Positions 9,516 to 20,800 of a stretch of 47,064 bases of DNA are shown here, in pieces; position 1 is the first letter of the stretch, and the number at the start of each line of letters is the position of its first letter. Where the stretch lies: contig JAIPMN010000269.1 in the NCBI GenBank assembly GCA_020650975.1, forward strand, positions 1 through 47,064. Reading direction: 5' to 3'. The notes beneath the pieces were generated by a model. The model saw only the letters and a list, made by a program, of their open reading frames with translations, was not told the DNA's origin and did not search any database. The position numbers and the translations under genes were made by a program. Source of the DNA: Apostichopus californicus (Eukaryota; Echinodermata; Holothuroidea; Aspidochirotida; Stichopodidae).

Positions 9516-10370
9516 TGGACGGCATCCGTAGGGACATCGTTTTTTGGTCCACATTTCAGTTTCCATCATATCTTTAATCTGCTTTTCATACATATCTTTT
9601 AATGTGATTGTTATAATGACCACATCTAAGGACTTTTGAGTCGTATTTCTGTATCCAGTGGAATTGTCTCGCTGAGATATAAAAGGATGAATTTTCCGTA
9701 CGTTTTCACGGTAGGCCCCTCTGTTCAAGGTCAATGCACGACTATAACATTAGGTCCACTAAGTGCGGATATTGGTCTCCATTTGCCACTATTGCAGTAA
9801 ACCCAACCGAGCAACGTATCTACGGTGTCTCTTAAAAGACATCATTATTAACAAAGTCGCAAAGAATTTTTAGTCTCTTTGGTGTCATTTTAAAAGTATT
9901 TGTGATTACATTACGTACAGATTCGCCCTCCCTCCTTTTCTATGAGAAAGGTACATATAGGAAACATGACAATGACCGTGATAAAATAAATTTCAAGATT
10001 ACCAGCGATCAATTCGCTCAATTTGTTTCAAAAATGGTTGAACTGTGCCATGAATTCCTCCTCATTCATTCATTTTATTTGAGCATGTTGAACGCTTGCG
10101 ATAACATGTCATTACGAATCATTGCAGACGCTCACCCAAACCGTTAAAAAATACCAAATAAAAATAAATTTTTATAATCTATACACGCGACTGGTAAATT
10201 GTGGTCAGTAAAACGGACTGAGTGCGAACTAAACAATCGTTAACAACTCACACTGTGTGTTGGCAATTTGAGCTAGATTCACGTCCTGCGGTGTTTCCAC
10301 TATCAGTTAAATTATCTGAAGTTTTGGTCAATTTCGGGGAATATTTTGAAAAGATAAAATTTTGAAAGGA
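9516..10370. other. Intergenic DNA, nothing recognised
   Basis: A 77-codon minus-strand open frame (9501-9734) with no family I recognise; otherwise AT-rich and featureless. Confidence 0.4.
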
Positions 10371-10375
10371 TTTTT

Positions 10376-10464
10376 GAACAATAGAAAACCGAAAAACTTT
10401 TACGACGAACAAAGGTTTTCAAACCTTTTGTTGTCCCTAAAAGTTTTTCGGTTTTCTATTGTTC
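10376..10464. mobile_element. Foldback hairpin element, copy 2
   Basis: Perfect 27-bp inverted arms: the left arm at 10376-10402 begins GAACAATAGAAAACCG, and the right arm at 10438-10464 ends CGGTTTTCTATTGTTC. The spacer contains a second inverted pair (AAAGGTTT / AAACCTTT). The arm sequence belongs to the same family as the 7.8-kb and 10.7-kb elements. Confidence 0.8.
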
Positions 10465-10489
10465 CTCTGAAGTTGCAAGGTGAGCGAAA

Positions 10490-10600
10490 GAAGTGTCGAA
10501 AGAGGGCTCTCGACGCATCTTGCCAGTGATACGTGATTTCAAAGCAGTCAAATCAAACCTTTGTTTGTCGCTCATCTTGATTTTTTTTTGGGTTTATAAG
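10490..10600. repeat. Inverted partial copy of the 7.8-kb element core
   Basis: GACGCATCTTGCCAGTGATA, then CGTGATTTCAAAGCAGTCAA and an ATCAAACCTTTG-like end, is the reverse complement of 7807-7872. A third version of the start (CTCGACGCATCTTGCCAGTG) appears at about 10853. Confidence 0.7.
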
Positions 10601-10714
10601 GTTCTAATTCTTGACAAAATTGTTCTACTGAAAGTTGGGGAGGAAAGGGGGGGGGGGGGTTGGGGGCTGTGTTGTATTATGCATTACAAAACACATCGCT
10701 TCTATCGCTTCTAA

Positions 10715-10848
10715 TTCTTAGCATACAACTTCCGAGGAATAATAGAAAACCGAAAAACTTTTTTTGCAGAACAAAGGTGTGAGAATGCTTTGTTCTGCAT
10801 AAATGTTTTTCGGTTTTCTATTGTTCCTCGGAAGTTGTATGCTAAGAA
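10715..10848. mobile_element. Foldback hairpin element, copy 3
   Basis: 44-bp inverted arms with one mismatch: left 10715-10758 (TTCTTAGCATACAACTTCCG...) and right 10805-10848 (...CGGAAGTTGTATGCTAAGAA). A further inner stem is formed by TGCAGAACAAAG / CTTTGTTCTGCA. The near-identical arms point to recent insertion or gene conversion. Confidence 0.82.
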
Positions 10849-10974
10849 ATAGCTCGACGCATCTTGCCAGTGATATGTGATTTCATACCTTTGTTATTCA
10901 TAATTGTTTTCGTGATAATGGTAACCTTTATAGTCATACAGGTGGATGAGTGTGTGTGTGATGCATTGCTTGTA

Positions 10975-11545
10975 GAAACGATATCTCAAGAAGGGGAAAT
11001 TGGGCCAATTTCATAATTGGTGTGTAGGAATACCACATTGAGTAGAAGAACCCTATCATTGTTCTGGGAGGTCAAATGTCATTTGGGGTCACCAGAGGTT
11101 AAATTGTGAAAACATGTAAACACTATATCTCATTAAGGAAAGCTTGGACTAACTCATATTAAGTACGTAGTTGTGACACGTTGAGTAATTCAAGCCCCTT
11201 ATTATTTTTGGTGGAGATCAAAGGTCATTTGGCATTACCAGGGGTCAAATTGTGGTAATCTTGTTATACTTGGCATGTGCATTGATCATATAGAGAAGAA
11301 GTTTATTGTTTAACGTGGATGTTAAAGGTAATCTGAGGTCACCAGATGTCAACCACTGAAAACCTTGTAAACACTATATCTCAAGTTAGGAAGCATGGAG
11401 ATTGTTTATAAGTGGCATGCGGATGCGTTATATTGAATAGAAAAACTCAATTGCTTTTGGTAGAGGTCAAAGGTCATCTGGGTCACCAGCAGTCAAACTC
11501 TGGAAACCATTTCAACATGATAGCGTATCTCATGGTAGAAATCAG
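10975..11545. repeat. AGGTCA-bearing degenerate tandem repeat, about 125-150 bp period
   Basis: Four or five diverged copies. Each has an ACACTATATCTCA-like segment (about 10981, 11124, 11374, 11524) and a GGTCAAAGGTCATTTGGGGTC-like segment followed by CACCAG(A/G)GGTCAAA (about 11065, 11215, 11325, 11465). One copy holds a perfect DR1 array, AGGTCA-A-AGGTCA, at 11464-11476. Confidence 0.75.
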
Positions 11546-13589
11546 GACATTTATATTATAATAGCTGTTTCTGGTAAATAAGCAGAAGTCTATTGCAATG
11601 AAGTAATCAAAACTTCAATGCATATTTGCATTCTGGTTAATAGACATATCCAAAACTATCTCAAAGGTTTTCATATTTTGGAGTAAGAACGGTGCAATCA
11701 CACAATCATGACAAGGAACCTTTTTCCACCACATTTTGACCTGTTCGCAAAGGGTTGAGAAACTGAAAAAAATCTGTATGTCAAACAAAATTTCAAAACC
11801 ATGTCTCTGTTTTCAATGATTTACTTTCTAAATGCTACTTGAGGGTAGAGATCGAGGTATCATCTTGGTCCTGTTTTCTATGGAAATGCCACTTCCAAAC
11901 AAACGTTGAGACAAAAGACACGCTGACGAATAGTTACTAACGATGATTACCAAATCAAGTTTATTGAAGCAGGTTACCATCACATTTATGCACCAAGGAA
12001 CAAAAGAACAGAATATTGAAAAAATGAATAACTTTTTCATATTAGTTATAACTTATTATCTAAAACTCTTCACCACCGGGGGAGACCTGCGGTCGATCAC
12101 TGTCCAATGAGATCTGGTTAGACAAACTTTGCACTAAATATGACTACCATAAGTCCAAACAGCTATCCATATATACACAGAAAACTTACATGAAATATAC
12201 TGTAGAAGCTATCGATTGAAAACCTTCATCTGGGGTGTAACACTCAAACTTTTTTTTTCTAACCCTGGGCCTTCCCTTTCTCTGAAATGGAAATTATCTT
12301 GGTAATAGGGCCTTGTTAATAGGCTAAATGGAGCTTGCAAATAGTAAGGTCCTCCGATAGTTACTTCCTCGTGTATGATTTCACAGAATATGCAGAATAT
12401 AGTCATTCTAACAGTTGTCATGGCTACTAAAAAAATTTCCAAAGAAAGGCAATACTGACTTGAAAACGCTATATCGTTAAGGTTACAAAACTATCAGAAC
12501 CTTGGATCCTCGTCAAATCATTTCAATCCAGCAATGAAAACGGTCTCCCCACTTATATTTCTAAAGTCAAATTACCAAAGATGGACAAAAAAACTTTAAA
12601 AAAATGTTTGAATAATGAAGTTGTAAACATGCCACTTGCAATACTACATGACTGAAAATTATATTCCATGAAGCAATTTCTTGCAAGTTTCAAAATATGC
12701 CTGGTAAATATTTTTGAAGTTATGAGGAGGTTAATAGTAAAAACTGGCTTGAAACTTGATCAAGTGTGAAAGTGGTACATTCTTCAACCATGTGATTCAC
12801 ATTTACACAGATAGGTGGACTAAAGTAGCATATTAATGCAGAATAGAGTACAATGTTGTATTCTATTTACTTCGATCAACAGCAAGGTTATTCCAGATTC
12901 TAGTCCACTGTGAAACACTACTTACTAGGGTTACTTTCCACTGCCTTTATTTTAATTCCAGTCATTGTTTGGCCTTGATACTAGAAAACACATTCCTGTC
13001 GTCAATATCAATTGTAGGAACTGATGGCGGCAGTCTTCCCGATCGTATGACCGGGCCAGTTCAAATCAATGCTTCATATTCCTGTATAGTCGTCAATCAA
13101 ATTCAGAGTGCCATTCCTTTCATGGCAGCATTAGTGTGATTGACTAACAAACCGACATTTTCTTACCCGTGACTCGTTTCCTTCGAGCTTCGTCCTGTTC
13201 CGTTCCTATATGTCGTTGGAAGTCACACAGGCTAAACTTTGACCTTTGGTATGATATTTATTCTAAATGAACAAACAAACCAGGTGATATGGTACCTTCA
13301 ACTGTCTATAACAGTTTTAATTTATGATATTCAAGGTAATTCCAAACTTCTTTTTTTCTTTTCTTTTTTTCATTGATCCAGACATTTACAATGATTGTAC
13401 TTCAAAAAAACAACCAGAAAAATCAGAAAGAAAACATTGATCTAAAACGTCTGACCAGTGTCTTCAGAATACTTATGACATACATCCAGAGCTGTAAAGA
13501 GATCCCCCCAGGAAACTGATTTTTACATAACATTTGTGTACAGTCTCTCAGTAAAATTACCACAGTTTTGAGGCCCATCAGAAGACTGA
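11546..13589. other. Intergenic DNA, nothing recognised
   Basis: AT-rich, no gene. For the convergent minus-strand PKA gene, possible AATAAA signals read as TTTATT at 13257-13262 and 12946-12951 on the plus strand. Confidence 0.4.
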
Positions 13590-14120
13590 ATAAATTATTC
13601 TAGAGTTGTATAGACTGCCTCAGAGAATACATATTACAGAGAGTGATCTAGATCTGTATAGAGTCCCTCAGAAGATCTATTATATTATTCTAGAGTTGTA
13701 AAGACTCCCTCAGAGAATACATTACAGAGATCTACACATTACAATGATCTACATAGATCTGTATAGAGTCCCTCAGAAGACCTATTATATTATTCTAGAG
13801 TTGTAAAGACTCCCTCAGAGAATACATTACAGAGATCTACACATTAACATGATCTACATAGATCTGAATCGAGTCCCTCAGAAGATGTATTATAGCATTC
13901 TAGAGTTGTATAGACTCCCTCAGAGAATACATTACAGAGATCTACACATTACAATGATCTACAGAGATATGTATAGAGTCCCTCAGAAGATCTATTATAT
14001 TATTCTAGAGTTGTAAAGACTCCCTCAGAGAATACATTACAGAGAGCTACCCATTAAAATGATCTATAGAGATCTACCCATCACATTGATCTAAACGTGT
14101 ATAGAGTCCCGCAGAGAATA
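13590..14120. repeat. 105-bp minisatellite downstream of the PKA gene
   Basis: The marker CTAGAGTTGTA starts at 13600, 13690, 13795, 13900 and 14005, so the last four units have a constant 105-bp period and the first is 90 bp. Within each unit two half-repeats share a core, AGA(C/G)TCCCTCAGA. It lies about 0.6-1.1 kb past the PKA stop and could be in a long 3' UTR. Confidence 0.88.
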
Positions 14121-14687
14121 CATGCATCTAAAATATAGTAACAAGTCCTTTGTAAAGAGTTATTGTTGTGATGTTCATGTCTTTTCCTTTCATTTTGGAA
14201 AAGTTAACACTTAAGTAACAGTTGTGACTTGTTAAACTAATAATTGTCTCATGTACACAAGTTGAACTATAGTTTCATTGCTACCCAGGATTATTAACAG
14301 TCCAAGTAAGCATAAAAGAATTTCATCAGTAATCACACTATACCATTAAGTTGTTGGCATAAAGTTGGAGCCAAAAAAATAACTATTTTTTTTTTCTTTA
14401 ATTTTCATGAGGGACACAATATCACAACAGTTTACAAGAAGACAGAGACATCTGAAAACACTCACAATAGAAAATAATGAAAGGGAGAAAAAGAAGGAAA
14501 AAATGTCGTTGCCTGAAGTTCTGAAGTAAATATCCTCGCTGGAAGGGAAAGTGGACCTCATTTCGCAGTGCTGTGAGATTCCTAGAATGAGGTTTCTTTC
14601 CCTACGGCTTTCACTGGCTACCGAAACAAATTACTGCACTCTATTTTGTACAAGGAGAGTTATGTTTTAAGGGTAACAGCTCAAAAC
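14121..14687 (-). other. Probable 3' UTR of the PKA regulatory subunit gene
   Basis: Immediately follows the stop codon on the minus strand. A candidate ATTAAA polyadenylation signal reads as TTTAAT at 14397-14402 on the plus strand, about 290 nt after the stop. Alternative signals lie further away at 13257 and 12946. Confidence 0.45.
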
Positions 14688-14860
14688 TCAGACGGACAGC
14701 TGAACAAAACTGTTGTACTGGGCGATATTTCTCTTCAGAATGTCTCCGCAAGATCCGAGTACTCGCTCAAACCGTTGGCGGTCTAACTTGACGCATTTCA
14801 GTGGTCCGCGGGCAACCACGGTCGCGGCCCTGGGTCGGTCAAGCAAGAGGGCGATCTCAC
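14688..14860 (-). CDS. PRKAR1A: PRKAR1A exon 12: phosphate-binding cassette of site B and C-terminus
   Basis: [20 protein letters not shown] followed by [20 protein letters not shown] and [17 protein letters not shown], stop TGA at 14688-14690. Site B has the normal Arg-Ala-Ala (R330). The Tyr of AQYNSF is the site B adenine cap. Acceptor tttcgtgcag. The family C-terminus is intact. Confidence 0.97.
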
Positions 14861-17800
14861 CTGCACGAAAGACAACGAATGAAAACAACGTGATCTTAAT
14901 AGTTGGCATGAGATTAATATCAATGGGGATATCCACATGGGATATAGGAATACATCTGTGAAAAGGATAGTACTGGCAGATTTGCTAAAGAAGTCAGTTT
15001 ATATTGCTCTATGCTAGATTGGTAGATGTACTGTATGGTTTTACTTCTGTAAACTGAACAATTCTGGAACAGATACCAGTCTGAGTGGCTTTAAGAAACA
15101 GAGCCAACCATGAATGCATAATGAATGAATACTGAATAAGGGATTGAAAGGTATTCATAGATATCCTTTTATTTATTAATTTATTTACTGATATTGCTTT
15201 TAATGTTTAAAAACTTCAATTCATTTACTAAAATAGTGCAAACTTTGTCATTAAACTAATTAAGTTCTTTCGTACTAATTCAATCACTTCTTATAATACA
15301 TTAAATGCATCTTTTTCTTTCTTGTAAATAAGTTATACAAACTATCAATAAGATAAAGGCAAAATATGCTTTGGTTGCTTGGTCAGTTTTACACCAGAAA
15401 TGGTAAAGATTCATTCTCTACAAGTTAGTGGCTGAAAAGGACTTTAGAGTGGGATGACTTTGTGAATTTGGATTGCACCTTATCCTAAACTACAGGACTG
15501 CTCTGTCTGTTAGCTTCTATTTCCACAGCTATTTACAGATTTTAAGGCTTAGACAAACCTATTTTTGAACATAAATTGAAAGCCTTGTCCTCTTTCATAC
15601 TGAAAACTGTTCTTTAAAATGGAGACCAAAGCAACATGCCTCTTAAATTACTGGTCACTTTATGGGAGGCCTAGGGTCAGAAATTAAACTGAACATATAA
15701 CTACAGATATAACGTGTTAACTGAAAGCCAGTATGGGATTCTCTGATATGGCTGCTTAGAGTTGTAAAGTAGCAGCTTTTCACAACGATGGTGATAGCGA
15801 CACGGGTGACGAGGCAACAAAAATTTCCATCATCATACAAAGTTCACATCGTAACTTGTATCGTTTTTCTTAGAAAAACTCACCGAAATAATCGGATGGT
15901 CCTAACCGTCCTACTTCAATGAAGTCTTCACCTTCTGCCCTCCGCTGCAAAACGGCAGCCTGGCCCTGAGGTGTGAGAAAGAAAAAAAGCATAATCACTA
16001 GTTTCAACATATCAACAAATACATTTCTGCTGACACATAGCTTCATTCAAACAGAAGGAATAAATCTGGTACCAGTGGAGGTTGTGCTAGCCACTTTTCT
16101 CAAACTGACTGAAATTTATTTCATTATCTCACATCACAAATCTCAAATCTCACCAATAGAAAAAGCGATGAAGATAGTAGTTTTGACCAATCAGTTTCAT
16201 TTGATGGTCTCGTTGTTGTTTATTTCCTCAAAGAGACTATTATTTCCCTTTTGTTTTAATTATTCCAGTATTGAGATGTTTTGCCTGTAATCTCATAACA
16301 GATGCTTTGCTGTGTTGGTCATTAGGATTATCACGTTTCATTCCTGTTTTCAATTGAGCCGTCTTAAAGCTGTAAATCAAGTAATGGCTGTTTGTCATTG
16401 AAGAGACAGCATATATACAGTCCCCTAGCTTGAGTGTTCATTACTTATTACAAACAATCTATCATGTTAAAGCTATGGATTACTGACAAACCATTTTAAA
16501 TTGTCCTTGAAGGTAGATATATCCAAATTATTCCACAAGAATATCGAGCACTCCATGATTGCATAACATATCAGCAGTTTTTGCATTTGGCTGACAAACT
16601 CCAGTACTTTAGACACACCTGTCTGATATTTCTCAGAATAGGATTACAGTGGATCAAAATGGAAAATTCTAGTCCTGGAGTTTAATATCAAAAGAATGGT
16701 TCTATGGCAGCGAATCAAAAGTGGGAGGCTGGAGGCACTGCAGCTGCACTGCAGCCGGGCTGCATACGATAATATCGCGCTGTTGGTCGGCAGAGACAAT
16801 ACTTATTGTTTGATATTAAATGTTTCTGTATTCAGGGATGAGCCTGGGGTAAAAAAAATATCACGGAACTTTGCAAAATTGCGGTATAGGCTCAAGTTTG
16901 CGTATGTTACAGTGTGTTAGGATAATAGTTTTTGTCCCCGAGGTAGAAAAGAAATCACGGATATTCCGCGAATTTTTGCTTAATATTGATTCAGCCATGC
17001 GGTAACAGCCACATTGCACCTATTGCACCTGCTACAGCTCTTCTCTTTGAGTTGAAAAAAAAATTCATATCAAACGAAGGTTGTTCTATTTCACAAGATT
17101 TGTTGCCATTTAGAAGAGCTCATAAAATCAGTCCCAGACTTATCAGCGATGTAAATTTACCTCGATGATCATGAAGAAGTCATCTCCTTGCTCTCCTTGT
17201 ACTACAATCTTCTCTTGATCCTCAAACTGTACAGATTCCAGGGAATCGGCCACCGTTAACCGTTCCCACTCATCAAGATTTTCTGATAGGAGAGAAAAGC
17301 AGATGACAAACAATGTTGAAATGTAAATTTATCGTAAAAAGATATGGCCTTGAATTTCCTATCTGAATTGCCTTAAAAGTGTTAACGGTAGGCGGCGGGA
17401 TAAGTGGCTTCCTGAAATTTGAAGTCGCAACCAAACATCGACATTGCTCAGATTACAATAGATAATGAATCTTCTCTTCCTGCAAAAGTTATTAATTTTT
17501 TTGAAAAATATTTTATTATTTCTTCATCATATGGAATCAACCTTGAAAGATTAAAGAAATGATATGCATAGTTGTGTGATTAAAGCCTCACAGAGCACAT
17601 ATTTAACTGTAGAAACCATTCCCAAAATCTGCTTCAATGAACTCACCTAAGATTGATACTTTTGTTAAAAATTCTTCATACATCTTTCTCTTCCTCAATG
17701 TGCTACCCTGCAAAAAAAGAAGAAAGAAAACAAAAAAAGGGTTAAAGCAAAATGTTAGACATAGAATAAGAGTTGTACTATGACATAGTGAGAGAGACTG

Positions 17801-20800
17801 AATGGTTTTAATTTAATATGTTTGTTGAAAATATCTAGTCAGGAAACTCTCGAAACTGTCTCGAAGCAGAGTTGGTATCCGAATAACGTCTGGGCTGGTG
17901 GACCAGGAATGCTCTTGTTTCTGAGTGAGGACAGTGCACAAAGCCTACAAAGGTTTACCGAGGGCGTTAGACACGCTACAGTCAGAGTGCAGTTGTTGTG
18001 AGGTGACAGGGAAGTGAAGAGTTGAAGTGAATTGACGGCATCACAAAATAGACTCTGTTAAAGACTCTGGGAAGCAACGAACAGAAAGGTTCAGTCCATC
18101 AAATGTTTTGCAATGACAAGGCTAAACCAAAGTTCAAGTCAAATCTGACTAGGGAGGTTTTTTTTAAATATTCAATATTCACTTTCTCTAGCGACATCCT
18201 CGAATTGAACCAATTGTGTAAAACGAGACTCTATCTTCGTCGACCGACGGTTACCGATCATCGGGCACCGAGGTTAACTTTCAGATTTGGAGCAGTCTCT
18301 CTGTGTGAATGCATCGTCTGGTCTGCCCGGATGAACTCACTGTTTCAAGATAATTAATCCAACAAATCGCCCAGACCTTGAGTGCAATTATATCATCAGA
18401 ACTACCATCAAATTATAGCCCAGAGATAAAGTGAGATACCTCGATGATAATGCATTTGGTTTTGTGTGCCGTATCGTAATTTCCTGCTGTCGATATACAA
18501 TCGTGACGGAGCAATGTGACGCTCTCCCTATTTACATGGACACGCATCCACTATCAGAACATCTGCATGACAAGGTCAGGACCAACCCTCTCTGTGTGAA
18601 ACTCGCTCTGCTTATCAAGATGAACTCACTGGATCGAAATAACAAACCTTGGAGCCGTCCAGACCTTGAGTGCAGTTATATCAGATCGAATTCAAAATTG
18701 TAAAGTTGCAACGGTTAGGGTGGACTTGATGGGTTATAATTGCTATCCTGTAGACTGTAACATCTCTACGTATTCATCGAGCTGGGAATTCCTCGACAGA
18801 GAAATGTGTCTCGGAAAAGTATTTCGTTCACTTGTCACATCCATGCATCCATCTAAAAACGCTTCACGAGAATGTTCCTTGTTTTATGAGCAATTTACAG
18901 AGCTGTGGGAGAAGTTTCTTTCTTTCTATCTACTGTGAACACTCACAGTATTTAATTGAATATACAACTTTGGAACTGCCAAGTTGTCAATTAGATTTAG
19001 TTAAACCTCCCCTTGAAATATCTCAGAAATGAATCACAAGATTTTCTCCTTCACTTCGGACTTATTAGGTCAACGTTATTTGGGTACACTGCCACTACTT
19101 CAAAAGAATATGCATCGTTTTAAGAGCAATTTGCAGCTTGTCTGTGGGAGTAGTGTCTTTCTTTATTTCTATCTGTGAACACTCACAGTATTTAATTGAA
19201 TATACAATTTTGGAACTGTGAAGTTTTAGAGTTAGATTAAGTTAAACCTCCCCTTGAATTTTCTCAGAAATGAATCACAAGATTTTCTCCCTCACTTCAG
19301 ACTAATTAGGTCAACGTTACTTGGGTACACTACCACTCCTGCGATGTATTACCCTGTGTTCTTTTGAAGGGTGATAAAAAAAACTTACCATAAGAATTCT
19401 TCTGTAACTATCTCTGTCAATGCCCCACAGCTTCAGGAAGGTCTTACCCTGCAGGTTGTTTTTTTTTAAAAAGAACGGAAAAACATACATTACAAGAAAA
19501 GTTACATCAATTCACCGAATTGCTCGTTGGCAATGAGTCAGTCGTTGGACATACAGTAAATCTTTTGCATAGGGTTTGGGAAGTTACATTTTTTTTTTAA
19601 ACATACAAGACAATTCACCAATAGTTCACATAACCTCCACTGACCTCTGACATGTCATTTATGCATATATATAGCATTCACAAACTATCAACTCTTTATA
19701 ATTTCTGAATATTTTGAGTTGAATTTTGTAGGTTGCATTTTGTAAATTCTTACAGAATGTATGGCCACGACGACAGCAATATAAAACACATATATACAAG
19801 AGGTAGCCGTACTTTTCTTCAATTTTCGAAGGCATTTTATGATAAACAGTACCGTTTAGATAATCTATCAAGTAACGTTAATATCGATTCAATGAATGAA
19901 GTTCCATTTTACTTACACTTACCTTGACCGTGGCTTGTCTTGGTGTCCCATAAATCAAGGCAAGTTCCCCAAAGCTTCCTCCTTCACTAATGGTTGTAAC
20001 TAACTCACTGTTGACAAATACCTGGCAAAATGGAGAGAGAGAGAGAGAGATGGTGAGAGGGAAAACAGTTAACATAATCATACAAACTTTCCATAATAAT
20101 ACCACCTCAGTCCAGGTTCCATGTTATCATTTTCAGTGAGACAAGAAAACCATCTACCTAAGATGAATCCCAAATTTTGTTTTGTGTGTACTGTATTGTT
20201 TACAATTTCTTATTTGTGATTCCCATCATTAGTGGGTCAAGCATTCAATTTCGAAAAAGCGCTCAGTAAATATGAGAGTCACACCACGAATAGGCTAGAA
20301 AGCAGCCACATTGCTTTTCATATGAAATTCACCAAAGGGGTGGGGGGGAGGAGGAGAAGGAGCCTGTACCCATGTAAGGTGAAGTAAACATTAAAACATG
20401 TATATATACAAAGGAGTAATACATGACCAAGATGAACAGCATTCAAATACTCACATCGACTTCGCCTTCATCGATGACATAGAAGTTATCTCCTTCATCA
20501 CCTGGACAAAGAAAAAGAGAGATGAGATGGAAATTGTTTTTTATTTAAGTGCACTTTAATAAACGGTGTTCAGTTTGACTCTTCAAAATGACATACTGTG
20601 CCTACAACACCACAAAAACATCACATACTGTATCTACAACACCACAAAAACACCATAATCTGAACACACTCACTTAAATAATTATGATCTGAGAGAGAGA
20701 TAGAGTGAGAGAGAGAGAATGAAGGGAGCAGTATCTCAGCACCTTTAGAAATACAGCATTGAAATCGACCAAACCTAGAATTATAAAGAGAAGATGAGAG

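Larger units (their letters stand above)
17708..19388 (-). other. Intron 8 of PRKAR1A, with two local duplications
   Basis: Contains the two duplicated segments listed separately. The open frames here (18103-19032) read through the duplications and match no family I know. Confidence 0.8.

Noticed and set aside
18103..19032. Four overlapping open frames of 66-90 codons
   Set aside because: They overlap each other within duplicated intron DNA and match no family.
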